A DNA stretch of 64,000 bases from Heliocidaris erythrogramma (GCA_025617745.1 CM046868.1:20460608-20524607), one strand, 5' to 3'. Counted from the stretch's first letter, positions 1-11,536 are shown. The notes: a model not told the origin generated them from the sequence alone. A program made the numbers and translations.

Positions 1-1108
1 AGACTGGTGGGCTGTTGACCTGGCATCTGCTGGGTCGACCACTGTGATGGTGGAGGCTGCCACTGGTGACTCTTGGACACATTCTTACCATTCTTGGGGG
101 TACTGCATGCTGGTGGAGCTTGTAGGTAAGACTGAAGTTGTGGATTGGGGCGACCTGTTGCTCCTGCTGCTGTGGGAATGTGGGCATCTGCTTGGAACAT
201 CTCCTGGCGCTCTTCAGCCTGCCTCTGTCCCTCGTGTAGCACTGCCATGAGCTTGATCTTTGTGGCCCGTTTGATGTCCCCAGGAAGCTGTGCCAGACCC
301 TCATCTATATGTCTTGCAAAGGTGGAGGGACCACCTTTCTTGCCAGACATAAAGTCCGTCAGACTTCGCTTCAAGTCACCACTCTCTGCATGTGGAGAGT
401 CTCCGAGAGGGGGGCTCTGTAGACTGGGACTCTGACCCAGAGTCTGAATGGATGATGACTGCTGTTGGTGGGGGTCAGTACTGCTGGCCCAGTAGCTGTG
501 GCTGTTGCTGGTGTTCCCCTCCCTCTACCTCTACCACGGATGCTCACCACGTTTCTGCGTTCCACAGTTTCGATGTGGTCTTTGAGGAAGGAGAACTTCT
601 CCCACACCCACTTGTCCCTGGCAGACAGGTCCTCGACCGTCTCAGCACCCTCACCCGACTTCCCCACAGTCATCTTGAGGCGGCTCATGTGGGTACGGTT
701 GGACTTGTAAAAGGTTTTGAAGGCTGCAACCTCAACACCCATGTCAGCAGCTTTGTCCTCCCATAGCTTCTCTTTGTTCTGCGAATCTTTATAATCTGTC
801 ATTCTCTTTGAGTAGATGGAGGGATTGTCTTTTAGCCAGTCAATGACCTCTTCTTTTTGCGCCTCTGTCAGTGTTGCATAGTAGTAGTGTTTGTTCCTAC
901 GCTTTTTGCGGGCTGGTGCTGGCACTGGTGTGATGCCTGGAAGATCATCCCCTGCAGGGTGAGGCTGTGGCTGCTCTGGCTTTGGAACCAGCATGGCTTC
1001 ATCTTCTGCCGGCGGTGGTGTTGGAGACCTCGGCCTTTCAGCCACCTGGCCTCTGTCTGTCCCTCTCTGGCTCTTCTTTGCTGCACTTCTACCTCTCTTG
1101 GGTCCCAT
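1..1108 (-). pseudogene. MADF/BESS-type DNA-binding protein, frameshifted and cut by the window edge
   Basis: The start is taken at the ATG at 1106-1108 (MGPKRGRSAAKK), 88 bp below a TATA-like box; an in-frame ATG at 1171 lies close to that box and is less likely. After a basic, proline-rich N-terminus comes a MADF-like domain: EEVIDWLKDNPSIY, DYKDSQNKEKLWED, MGVEVAAFK and WVWEKFSFLKDHI, where the spaced tryptophans and the DYKD and F-L-HI motifs fit the family. An RGRGRGRG stretch follows. The frame then runs out at 371. In another minus-strand frame the protein clearly continues from about 475 to the left edge with a BESS-like segment (DIKRATKIKLMAVLHEGQ) and a Q/P-rich tail, so a one-base indel near 460-480 is inferred. 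MADF-BESS proteins are transcription regulators or accessory proteins of Harbinger-type transposons; which applies here is unknown. The frameshift could be a pseudogene lesion or an assembly error. Confidence 0.68.
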
Positions 1109-1195
1109 CTTTGTGTTTTTTATTAGTTTTTCAGGTTCAGGATACTTCTTCTTCGTTTGGAAACAATGCAATGAGTGGTACTCAAGTCGCAGCGC

Positions 1196-1203
1196 TATTT
1201 ATA
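1196..1203 (-). promoter_or_regulatory. TATA-like box upstream of the MADF/BESS gene
   Basis: The minus strand reads TATAAATA here, 88 bp upstream of the preferred start codon. It sits between the coding region and the AGCGT motif cluster. No initiator can be placed with confidence. Confidence 0.4.
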
Positions 1204-1216
1204 GGGATGGAGACAG

Positions 1217-1333
1217 AGCGTGGGTATCGTAGGAGAGCGTGAGAGAGCGTGATGAAGCTTGCCAAGCGTGTGGGAAAGCGTGAGAGTCCTTCATGAAAGC
1301 GTAACAAAGCGTGTCAGATCTTCATGAAAGCGT
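1217..1333. repeat. Cluster of eight AGCGT motifs upstream of the MADF gene
   Basis: The pentamer AGCGT occurs eight times on the plus strand within about 117 bp, mostly as GAGAGCGTG or GAAAGCGT. Two copies are extended to TTCATGAAAGCGT. Spacing is irregular (11 to 22 bp), so it is not a simple tandem repeat. The position just upstream of the TATA box suggests a factor- or transposase-binding array; that is inference. Confidence 0.5.
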
Positions 1334-1734
1334 CTGACCACACATTTTGGCGGGGGAGGGGTGCAGACCCTGAAATCAACGTTGCCTGCAAAGATAACAA
1401 TTATTCTGAAAACCAATGCACCAGGGTTGCCACGATTTGCCGTGATATTTTAAAAGAAAATCACAAATTTCAGTAAAAAACAAAGAAATACATTTAAAAA
1501 TTCGTTGTAGATTTTGTTGATGCGACAAACAAAATAAAAACACTAAAAATAAACAAATCATGCAAGTGAGAGTTGATTTATTTATTTTGTATAGGTACAA
1601 CATTAATGGCTGGAAATCGATTCAAATCAAATAAATCCCTGCAATACACGCAATTTGCATTATTGTAGTTACGTGTGTACGTGGAAATGATTAGGAAGGA
1701 AATTAGTTCATAACGTGACAAAATGTAATGTCCT

Positions 1735-2335
1735 AATTGCGCGAGAGTGCGAAGCGACCGAGCGGTAAATTTGTGAGTGCATTTTTTAACCTAAAAAAAG
1801 CAATTTCTTAAGCATTTCACTTACAGAAAAAAAAATCGCAAGCGAGCATTGCATCGACCGGTACAGTTCCGAATAGCAACATAAAGTTACAATTTCTTTC
1901 AAATAATATCTTATACACTTTATTCTATACTGTATTGAGGTGGGGGGGGGGGCAAAAAAAGACTAATAATAGAGAAAAAGCAATGCGAATAAGATTTTTT
2001 TTCTTCAATTTTAAACATTTTTAAAATGCAGTTTATTATAGCCAATATTGGAATGTGAAACTAATATATATCAACATAAATCAATACATGCGAGGGAGCA
2101 AAGCGACCGAGCTTTAGACATTTTCGCATTTTGAACCATTTTGAAGAAAAAACTCCAATTCTAATGCACTTTACCCTATAGATTGGGGGCGAATAATTAT
2201 TAAGCATAATTTTCTTCCCTTTCTTTCTTTTTTGCGCCCCTGTTTTAACTACCGCCTGAGGCAAGTGCCCCCATAGAAATCCGGGGGTGCTGCAGCACCC
2301 CCAGCACCCCGGGCTCCCAGGGGCCTGGGTACATC
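1735..2335. repeat. Degenerate dispersed repeat with GCGA-AAGCGACCGAGC motifs
   Basis: Related motifs GCGAAGCGACCGAGC (from about 1750) and GGGAGCAAAGCGACCGAGC (from about 2092) are followed by AT-rich DNA. The segment ends in a GC-rich palindromic stretch around 2279-2312 (GGGGGTGCTGCAGCACCCCC). A related, oppositely oriented segment lies at 41563-41900 (GTCGCTTTGCTTCCTCGC). No coding potential was seen; it is a dispersed repeat of unknown class. Confidence 0.45.
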
Positions 2336-3201
2336 ACACTATAGCTAATCCAGGTTTTGAATATGGGTGAACATTGACAAGCGGCGCACACTCAGGAAAT
2401 TAGCAACGAACATACTGCATCAGAGAAGCCCCCTGTGGAGCCCACAAATGTAAAAATCAACCACAAATGTAAAAACATTGCACCCGCAAATGTAAAAACT
2501 CATTGCTTGCATAAGGTACCCACGTAAGATAAGTTATTATGAGATGTATGTGTTTGTGCACGTGTATGCGTGTGGGAGAGGTTTTCCTGACCATTAATAT
2601 CCCTAAAATATTGAAACACCCTTTACCACAAATGTCAAAACATGTCAACCGCAAATGAAAAATCTATATTAAACTAGTCGTTTACTAGTGGTTTCCATTT
2701 TATGATCAGTTTACAGAGACGGGAGTCGAGGAGCTTATCATAAACTTCAATGGCAATAAAAATTCAGATAATCCATCCATCTCTACATAGAACAGCAACT
2801 AATACGATTCTAGTGAGGGCAATTAATGTTGTATCCCCCGAAAGTAGCCAGTCCATATCATTATTATTAACAGAATCAGACTCTAGAGCGAACTCGAAAT
2901 TATTGTAAAAATAAAATTTATTGCCCGCTAAACCGTACAATACACAATTTATCGGCCCGCAGTTATGTTAGCCGGGCAATAAAATGTAAAAATTGCATTG
3001 CTCAAATGTCTGATATGGTTAATAATAATACTTTTTTAATTCCGGCGATTGTTAACGATGAAATATTTAATGGTTGAGAAATGCCTGAAACATGCATGTT
3101 ATTGTTTCAATCTATAGTGATAATCAAATATAACACAAATGTAGAGGGCCTACACTATACGACGCACGCCGTTTTGATTAAAAATAAAGGGTTTATTGCC
3201 A

Positions 3202-3352
3202 CTTAGTCTACAGCCAGTTGGTCTGATAGCCAATTGGTGTAACATCATTCGGTCTAATATTAGTTGGTCCAATAACCAATTGGCCTAATCATCATTTCGT
3301 CCAATTACCATTTGGTCTATAGTCAATTCGTCTAATAGCCATTTGGTCTATT
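3202..3352. repeat. Tandem array, about 20-bp unit TTGGTCTAATAGCCAA
   Basis: About eight diverged units of the form TTGGTCTAATAGCCAA or TCGTCCAATTACCATT follow each other at about 20-bp spacing. The array lies inside the inverted-repeat element at 2438-3682. It has no coding potential. Confidence 0.65.
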
Positions 3353-3373
3353 TGGCAATTTTGGAACCGGGCC

Positions 3374-3397
3374 GGGGGGGGGGGGGGGGGGGGGGGG
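3374..3397. repeat. Run of 24 consecutive G
   Basis: An uninterrupted homopolymer of 24 G, the longest of at least fifteen G or C runs of nine or more in the window. Its exact length in the assembly is probably unreliable. Confidence 0.8.
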
Positions 3398-3461
3398 TGA
3401 TGGGGCTGCAGCCCCTTCACTTTTTGAGTAGACACGTTTCATATAATTTTAATGATTATGC

Positions 3462-3463
<2 letters not shown>

Positions 3464-3496
<33 letters not shown>
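3464..3496. repeat. TA dinucleotide microsatellite
   Basis: Pure alternating AT, about 16 units, inside the 2438-3682 element. Confidence 0.8.
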
Positions 3497-3499
<3 letters not shown>

Positions 3500-3920
3500 A
3501 ACGAGATCACATTTTAAAGAAATGTTTACATTTATAGGCGATTTTTATTACATTTGTGGATATTTTTACACTTGTGGTTGATATGTTATGACATTTGTGG
3601 TTATTTTGACATTTGCGGGTGCAATGTTTTTGCATTTGTGGTAATTTTTACATTTGTGGTTGATTTTTACATTTGTGGGCTCTACATCCCCCCGCCCCCT
3701 CCCGTAGCGTCGCATTGTAGTATTTTTCATGGATATACGGTATACTCACGGGATCACGTCCCTTGCCCGAAAAAGAAAGTTTATACTCGTTTGAATCTTT
3801 GTTATTTACTGGTGGTGCATTATGTATTCATTTATAGCCGTACATTTCAATTTTGTCCATGTATCGTAGATATAATAGATAAAGTACAATAGCAAAGGGA
3901 CTATACATTGCTTTATGAAT

Positions 3921-4165
3921 GGCGTTATGGATCAGTGGCTAAGTCCCCGGGTTGCGAACCACGAGATCCGGGGTTCAAATCCCAACGCAGCACTAGCGTC
4001 CTTTGGCAAAGACGTTAATCTATATTTGCCATTGCTAGAATATTCCCTAGGGAGTGGAGAATGTGCATTGTGTGCGGGCAAGCCAGAATCCTATGACCGG
4101 GATAATAATATATCTGTAAAGCGCTTCGAGACATCGCCGATGTACTAGGCGCTACTATATAAAAC
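3921..4165 (+). mobile_element. tRNA-derived SINE, near full length
   Basis: The head resembles a tRNA: an A-box-like GGATCAGTGGCTAAG near 3929 and a B box GGGGTTCAAATCCC (3970-3983). A non-tRNA body follows with GGAGTGGAGAATGTGCA and then AAGCGCTTCGAGAC, ending in a GGCGCTACTATATAAAAC tail. The body motifs recur at 24705-24846, so this is one family. The leucine/serine-like head spacing is not that of a functional tRNA gene. Confidence 0.75.
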
Positions 4166-4974
4166 ATGGAAGGCGGCACTCCATTCCAGCACCGTCGACG
4201 GATTTTATCTGCTTGAACAGGAGACAACCTGTCGTTTCATCATCTTCCTGAAAAAAAAGAAAATATTATCCTTATTTCGGGGGGGGGGATGGGTTACAAT
4301 GCCACGGCGTTCATATTTGAGCCTACATTTTATGACAGCGTTTAATTCTTTGTTTTTTATTTGTTCTTAGCGACCTGGTGGCCACAGATAATCAATCATC
4401 TTCATTTCTGCCGCGGCCAACAGAATTTGCCTGCTATCTTCAGAATGTAAAAGGCTGAAAATTTGAGGCAAAATGAGAAATTCAGTGTCACAAGGAAGCA
4501 AAATCTTAAAATCAGCAGCGTAAAGTCGGAATGGGCAGGGGGCCCGAGCTAAAATATAAACTGTTAGTCTGACATAATAAGGAAAGTAAACTAAACATTG
4601 GGGCCAAAAACTTCACTGTCACCGGGGTTGGAGATTACATGAAAGACTGCTGTCGCCACGTTATCATGGTTATACCATGGACCGTAGTAGGTCCATGGTT
4701 AGGGCCTATATACATGAATTACTTCATTTTCTCAAATGAAGTAATTGATTTTGTAATTTGGCATGAAATATTTCTCGTCGTACAACCATCAAAATACAGT
4801 TTAGCGCATTGTTATTGAGACCGCAAAATCCAAACAACTTATGATGATTTGTAAGTATAACCTTTTCCCCAGTATTATGAAGTACTCAGTACTCAAATTT
4901 AGACCATATTACATTAGAATACTGACAGAAGCAAAACACGTGTATCACTGTTATTACAAAAGGTGCATTTTTTT
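4166..4974. other. No gene recognised
   Basis: AT-rich DNA with a run of nine G near 4280 and short imperfect palindromes around 4660-4720. Open frames are short and match nothing recognised. Confidence 0.4.
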
Positions 4975-7766
4975 ATCAGTTACCAAACCAAATTTAACAA
5001 TGCATCTTTCACATATATTATTCTGTTTAAAATATTGATTTGGAACCATCTCATATTGGTATATGATTGAAAAGAAATTGAACAATATGACCACCATCGT
5101 TCGTCCTGACTATCTAAGAAATTTTTCCACTTTGTAAGACTTTTACATTCTTTGACTTTGTATTTTAAAATAGACTGATAAATGTGGGAACGACCCGATT
5201 TTGTTTTCACTATTAAGGTGCAAAGCTTCATCAAGTAAAGGTTCTATTGGCCTTTTGAATTACATGTGTATTATCTCTAAGTTCTGTGTACCGTAGCGTA
5301 TTGTAAAGTAAACGAATATTTCTCCAATAAAACGCCCTTTTAAGAATCCCTTTTGATTACCATGTATTAAATAGGGCAACACATGCTTCAGTCAATTTGA
5401 TATACATCCAGATGCTATTTTGTATAGCATTTAACAGTGAAATAGGACGCCATTTTTTTAGTAAATGTCGAGGTTTGTTCCCTTTAGGTATTAGTGTGAT
5501 TATACCTATTTTGTGTGATTGCGACAGTTCTCCGGTGAAGTAAGCGTAGTTCAAAGATTTGATAAAGAATGTTTTAAGATATTGTCAAAGGAATCGATAA
5601 AATTCAACAGTGAAACCATCTTGCCCTGGGGATTTGTTATTCTTCATACTTTAAGCATTTGATAAACCTCCTCTTCTCTCAAAGGACCTTCCAATATTGT
5701 AGACATTTCTGGAGTTAATTTAGGAATATCTGAATGGTTTGATAATGTGTCAAGATTCACCTCTTCAGTTTATTTACTCGCATACAAGTTTGAATAAAAT
5801 CTGAATATTTCATTTAATATACAATCCTGTCCACTAATAACATCTTCATTCTCTGGTGACAATTTACGTATTTCTTTATTTACTTTATTCTGTATTTCTA
5901 AGTTTAAACAGAAATTTGATGGCTTTTCTTCAAGCTCGATCCACGTGATTTTTGATCTCAGAGAGATGCCATCATTTACTTTTAAGCGACGAGTTTCAAG
6001 TTGTGATTTTCTGTTATTTTATGATATCAATATAGCAGTCTTATCATTCGATATCACTAATATTTGTTCCAGTTCTTCTATATTTCTTTCTAGTTCCTTT
6101 TCCTGATTTACATTTTGTTTCTTGATGAACGAGCCATATGATATAGATTCTCCACGTAATATCATCATCAAGGTTTCAAAAAAGAACTGGTCATTGATAT
6201 AAAATTCACATTTCCCAACTGCATTATCATTTTGATGAAAATCCACTTTATGTTTTGCGTAAAATGTAATTGACCCTTTTAAAGTTTCACTAATTTTGGA
6301 AACAAAAATTTCATCCTTTAATAGAGAATTGTTAAACTTTCAAATTCCGGGGCCCCGTTTAATCTGATTTAAACTCAAGTTAAGATGAATTAATGAATGG
6401 TCTGTTCGATAACCAGAGATAATATCGGATTTATGAACTAAAGAAAGCAATTCTGATGATATCAAAAAGAAATCTAATCTACCTTGTTTAAAAGGATTCG
6501 GCTGCCGCCATGTATAGTACTTTTTCATTCGATATCTAATTCACCATGGGTCGCAAGGATCTAATTCATTCTTCACATTGTTGACCTGCCGTCTCCCTCT
6601 ATTTACATGTAAATAATTATGAGTATCAAGTTTTTGGTCCTGAGCTATAAATTCCAGTCCCCGCAGATAATGACATGTGGATTTTCGAATTCAATTATAG
6701 ATCTGCAAAAAAGGTTGGATTATCAGTGTTTGGTGCATATAAAGACGTAAGAGTAATATCGTAATCATACATTGAAGCTAGGTGTGTGTGGATGTGTGGT
6801 GTTTTAGGTGAATGCTGTGTGTGGTGTGTGGTGTGTGGGGGAGGGGGGGGGGGGGGGTGGTGGGATGCATGGTGTCAAGTCGTGTCGTGTCCATGGTCGT
6901 GTCCTATTGGGGCGTGTTAAGTGCGTGTTTGTAGGCGTTTTTTTCTGTGTAGTTTGTATGTGTGTGTTGTATGTTTGTTTGTTTTTATTATGGGAAGGGG
7001 GGGGGGGGGGTTATACCACCTCCACTCCACTTTCCTTTTCTCTCTTCTTTTTCCCCTTTATAATTCTTTTCTCTCCAGACAAAAGTTATAGTTAACATTA
7101 CATGTATATACACAATTTTACCTTGATTACTTGTATTATGCCAATTATTTATTATGCCAGTTATTTATTATGCTAAGTTATAACTTGTAAATATTTGTTT
7201 GCAATTCTGTTGATGAGAAAATTTGTCATAATTTGGTATAAAATGTGAAACCATTACTTGCAGTTATGTTAATGTGAAGATTTATTTGCACTTATGTATG
7301 TATGAAATGTAAAAATTATTTGTAATTTTGTATGAAATGTTAAACTTCATTTGTAATTTTGTTTGAGAGAAAAGAATTAAAAAAACTTTTAAAAACAAAA
7401 AAATATATATATTCTACAGTTGTTAACTCATTTGACCGCAATAGTATGCTTGAAAAGAATTGCTACTCCTCTAGAGCTGGATGTATGATGGGAGAAAAAA
7501 TAGCCGCCTCCCCATTCCCTAGGTTTTTCTGTTTCTATTTCAGGAGTAAAGTGGGTATCTTGGATACAACATATATCGTATGATTTCGATTTCAAATATA
7601 ACAGTACATCTTCTCTTTTCTTATCGTTAGCTAAGCCTTGACAGTATATGAAATAAAAGTAATGACATCCTGCATCAGAAAAGAGTTTTGTGGCGAGAAA
7701 TGGCGACGAACTACCTGTGAAAGGATTTTTCAATATAGACACAAACGAGACAACGAAACAACTCAC
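4975..7766 (-). mobile_element. Decayed L1/Tx1-type LINE (endonuclease and reverse transcriptase)
   Basis: Several broken minus-strand frames read in LINE order. At 7766-7428 is an endonuclease N-terminus (LANDKKREDVLLYLKS, YDICCIQDTHF). At 6528-6340 is an endonuclease C-terminus (TWRQPNPFKQGRLDFFLIS and RTDHSLIHL, the TDH standing for the usual SDH motif). At 5554-5357 is a reverse-transcriptase start (GIITLIPKGN, WRPISLLN). At 5234-4980 is a C-terminal-like segment (RWFQINILNRI). Motif order and spacing fit Tx1/L1-group elements with an APE-type nuclease. Stops and frameshifts are frequent, so it is dead. It is interrupted at 6772-7409 by another sequence. Confidence 0.7.
6772..7409 (+). 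mobile_element. Retroelement 3' tail inserted into the LINE endonuclease region
   Basis: The second LINE copy at 9892-10535 is continuous across this point, so the extra 638 bp is an insertion that also replaced about 35 bp. The insert has a GTGTGG-rich start, two runs of G (6841-6857 and 6997-7010), AT-rich 3'-UTR-like DNA and an A-rich end (AAAAACTTTTAAAAAC), as expected for a 5'-truncated plus-strand retroelement. No coding part remains. Confidence 0.55.
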
Positions 7767-7959
7767 ATCACACGAACAAGTAACACAAAGGTGGGCTCGC
7801 TCTGCGAGACCGATAACGACACGCCCGATAAGCCCCGGGAAACATCATCGTGGCCAAAGCAAATTAAAAAAAAGCCTGTTGGGATACCATCCCTAAATCC
7901 TCTCAAGACCCTCTGAAATACTAGAGTCATTATTTAAAGCAGGGAACTGTAACTAAGAA

Positions 7960-8965
7960 CCCTGTTTAAAGTGTATTTGTGGTAAAGTGAATTCACACAG
8001 TGCGATATCAAACAGCACTGACAAAATACGACACCTAAAATGCATCTTGGAAAACCTGATATTAAGATTTTTCTTTCTCATATGACTTGGAAGGTAAAGA
8101 AAACGGACAAGTATACGAGAACAAAGCATCAAAAATCCTTTTTGATGAAAATGTGATATAAAGGAATGTCTATTTCTCATGAGAATCGATTTGAAAAGAA
8201 AAGGGACAACTATTTTAGAATAACGCACCCAAAATCCTTCGATAAAACCCAATATAAAGATGTCTCTTTCTCTGAAGACGAAAAAAGGAAAGAAAGAAAG
8301 AAGGAAAATAACCTTACCAAAATAAAATCGTATTTGTGAAAAGCTGATATAAATACATGTTTCTGTCTCATAAGACTTGGTTGGTAATAGAGAAAGGAAA
8401 ATAATACCAGAACAAATCACCGAAAATTCTTTTGGTGAAAATTTAACATCAAGATATGTCTGTTTCCCGTGAGACGTGATTTGAAAGGAAACAGGACAAG
8501 TATTCCAGGGGGGAGAAGGGAAAGAAAAAAAAATGTGACAAAAAAAGTTTTGTGGAAAAGTGAATTCACACAGTGTGATATCAAACGGCTCTGACAAAAA
8601 AAAAACGACACCTAAAATCCATCTTGGCACACCTGATAATAAGATGTTTCTTTCTTATAAGACTTGGAAGGTAAAGAAAAGGGACAAGTATACGAGAACA
8701 AAGCATCAAAAATCCTTTTGAAGACAATGTGATATAAAGGCATGTCTATTTCTCATGAGACTCGATTTGAACAGAAAATGGACAACTATATCAGAACAAC
8801 CAACAAAAATCCTTTCGATAAAAACCCGATAGAAAGATGTCTCTTTCTCTGAAGACGAAAGGGGAAAGAAATAAAGAAAGAAAAAAAAACACCAGAACAA
8901 CGAACCAAAATCATTTTTGTGGAAACCTGATAGCAAGAGTAATGTCCTTCATCAATTGTGAGATC
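7960..8965. repeat. Satellite-like array of about 110-bp units with 565-bp higher-order repeat
   Basis: Diverged units share motifs such as AAAATCCTTTTGATGAAAA, TGATATAAAGA, GTCT.TTTCTCATGAGAC and GAAAAGGGACAAGTAT. A longer segment starting GTGAATTCACACAGTG (7988) recurs near 8560, giving a higher-order period of about 565 bp. Apparent long minus-strand frames here are repeat artefacts rich in F and S. Confidence 0.7.
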
Positions 8966-9019
8966 ACTTAACATTTTTCTCAATTCAGCATCTTTATGAA
9001 AGGAGGGCAAACAGATATT

Positions 9020-9372
9020 GAATAGCGTCCCTCTTCTTCGATTATGAATAGCGACCCTTATGAATATTGACCTTTATGAATAGCGACCCTCTTTCCGTAT
9101 TATGAATAGCGATCCTTACGAATATCGACCTTTATGAATAGCGACCCTCTTTTCGTATTATGAATAGGGACCCTTCTGATTAACGACCCTGATTTGGTAT
9201 TATGAATAGAGACCCTCTTTCCGCATTATGAATAGCGATCCTTATGTCTTATTATGAATGGCGGTCCTTATGAATAATTACCCATATGAATAGCGACCCT
9301 TATGTCTTATTATGCATAACGGTCCTTATGAATAATTTTTTTTATGAATAGCGGTCCTTATGACTAGCGAGC
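9020..9372. repeat. Tandem array of TATGAATAGCGACCCT units
   Basis: About seventeen diverged units of the form TATGAATAGCGACCCT(C)TT at roughly 20-bp spacing. Higher-order blocks are marked by CTTTCCGTATTATG. Coding potential is absent. The unit is unrelated to the preceding 110-bp array. Confidence 0.75.
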
Positions 9373-9891
9373 GGGCCCCAAAGGGCCTGCATAGAAATGA
9401 CTGCTGGTATACATTGTGCAGTTTAGTTGTAAACATCTTGCATACAAAATAGTAACATAAACAGTTAGTTGTTTCAGAATGCTGACACGATCAGTTCAGA
9501 ATCATTCAATCCAGCTGAAGGCAAAACATTTGTAAATTAGTGTCAAACACATAGGACATTTTCTGATCACTCTTTAGAATCAGACATTTTAACGTATTGG
9601 CAGGTGATAACACCTGCATTGCTAACTTCTTCATTTGATAACACGTACATGCATAATCTATACATGTTTAAGTTGTTTCCGTATCCCATAAGCAACTAGC
9701 ATGTCTGTAAAACAAGCCGTCATAATAACTAATAATTCTCCATGAAACTTTACATCAGACGAATTTCCGGTTTTTAGAATTAGATATGTGTATGCATATT
9801 CATAACACTCACAATTAAAATTTGCAGTTTACATAACCCCAAAATAGATCATCAATTCCAGCGAATACATTCATGTACTAATAATAATTTA
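9373..9891. other. No gene recognised
   Basis: AT-rich sequence with several ACATGT and TACATG words. No open frame, repeat unit or inverted repeat of note was seen. Confidence 0.4.
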
Positions 9892-10535
9892 ATAATTTTG
9901 GAAACAAAAGCTTCATCTTTTAATAAAGAATTGTTAAATTTCCAAATTCAGGGTCCCCGTTTAATCTTATTTAAACTCAAGTTAAGACGAATTAATGAAT
10001 GGTCTGTTCGATAACCAGAGAGAATATCGGATTTATGAACTAAAGTAAGCAATTCTGATGATATTAAAAAAAAATTAATCTACCTTGTTTAAAAGGATTC
10101 GGCTGCCGCCATGTATAGTACTTTTTTCATTGGATATATAATTTCCCATGGGTTGCAAAGATCTAAATCATTCTTCATATTGTTTACCTGCTGTCTCGCT
10201 CTATGGTTATATACATGTAAATAATTATGAGTATCAAGGGTTTGGTCCTGAACTAAATTCCATTTCCCGTAGAGAATATCATGTGGATTTTCGAATTCAA
10301 TTATTATACGTTGTAGATCAGCAAAAAATAAAGGTTGGATTATCAGTGTTTGGTCCATATAAAGACGCAAGAGTAAAATCTTATTCATACAGGGTCAAGT
10401 CTAACTACCAAAATTCCCCTACTGTCTATTCTACAGTTGTTAACTTTGACCGCAATAGTATCCTCGAAAAAAATTGCTATTCCTCTAGAGTTGGATGTAT
10501 GATGGGAGAAAAATCAGCCGTCTCCCCATTCCCTA
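9892..10535 (-). mobile_element. Second fragment of the L1/Tx1-type LINE (endonuclease region)
   Basis: Base-level similarity to 6290-6771 plus 7410-7510 is high, and the minus-strand reading QDQTLDTHNYLHV, NDLDLCNPW matches the first copy. It holds only the endonuclease part, without reverse transcriptase. Because it is uninterrupted it defines the insertion at 6772-7409 in the other copy. Confidence 0.7.
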
Positions 10536-10590
10536 CTAGTCTGGGAGCCTGTCCCGAAATATTCACCCCATTTTACATATGAAATTTGAC

Positions 10591-11536
10591 GCCTTAAAGT
10601 AGAACACTCAAGAAAATCACAAATATGGCAATTAATGTATCACTAGAAATTGGGAAGCTTACAGATGGCAATCGTATAAGTTTTATGTCAACTGCGTATA
10701 TGATGATTATAAAAACAACATAAATAAAAGCTCTTCTCAGCATGTGGAATATCCGAGGATTCGCCAGAAATATAGCGATGTTTTGATGTCGTCATACGAG
10801 GGATCGATCCTGCTTAAGCAGACGACGTCCTATAATGAATGAACGTAATTGCAATGCAATTATTTATCAAATTATAAAGAGTTTGGTACATTTAAACATG
10901 ACCTTATTTCACACCATTCTAAAAGGGAAAGTGAACTGATTCTGATAACTAAAACCGTTTGATTGTAAATACACAGGAGAAGGGTCAATGATCAATGAAA
11001 TAAACCCCATTTTCAAATTGAAAAGCCCTGCGAATAATAGCTGGATGGTATTCGTTCCCTCTTGAAACGCCGAACATGCCGCGGTGCAAGCAGCTGAAAA
11101 TACAATGGCGTCTTATTTTGTTTACAAGTGACTGATTCCTTTATTTTTTGAACGCTGCATTTTTCATCAAAATAATACCATACACGAAGTTAAGAGTGAG
11201 GCAACAGACTAACATTAAGACTGACGCTAGTCAAGTAAGAGAAATAAGTGAAGAGGAGATGACAAAACAGGCACTGAAAAATGTGTATAATGTTAAGGGA
11301 CATCGTCTGCTTAGACAGGACTCGCCCCTCTTGTGTCGTCACACATCTCAGCAGCGTTCAAGGAGCTTTTCAGCTGCTATATCGGGGGCTGTATTTTACC
11401 GTTTTATAATTGATAATAATCATTAATTCAAATGTTTCCAAGCTTTAAATTTGGATAACCTTGTTTAATTTATGCCATCTATGCAATAATAAGTATTAAG
11501 CCAATATTTAAAATCATTAGTGTTCTACTTTAAAGT
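10591..11536. mobile_element. Non-autonomous TIR element (TTAAAGTAGAACACT ends)
   Basis: The left end CCTTAAAGTAGAACACT and the right end AGTGTTCTACTTTAAAG form a 16- to 17-bp terminal inverted repeat. The interior of about 0.9 kb lacks a transposase. A second copy of most of the interior lies reversed at 45105-45733, which confirms a dispersed element. Class is not assignable; the flanking duplication is unclear. Confidence 0.65.

Larger units (their letters stand above)
2438..3682. mobile_element. Foldback-type element with inverted arms built of CACAAATGTAAAAA units
   Basis: The left arm (about 2438-2667) starts GAGCCCACAAATGTAAAAAT. The right arm (about 3533-3682) is its reverse complement, ending in GGGCTC. 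Both arms are made of short repeated units resembling CCACAAATGTAAAAA, with a shared CATTGCACCCGCAAATGT segment. The interior has no transposase and holds a roughly 20-bp tandem array, a run of 24 G and a TA microsatellite. The architecture matches foldback elements with repetitive termini. No clear target duplication was found. Confidence 0.6.

Noticed and set aside
3921..4000. tRNA gene at the SINE head
   Set aside because: The A and B boxes are present, but arm pairing and length do not give a tRNA, and a shared SINE body follows.
7953..9010. Long minus-strand open frames (up to 225 codons) rich in F, S and K
   Set aside because: They run through a tandem array and their composition follows the repeat unit; no domain motif is present.
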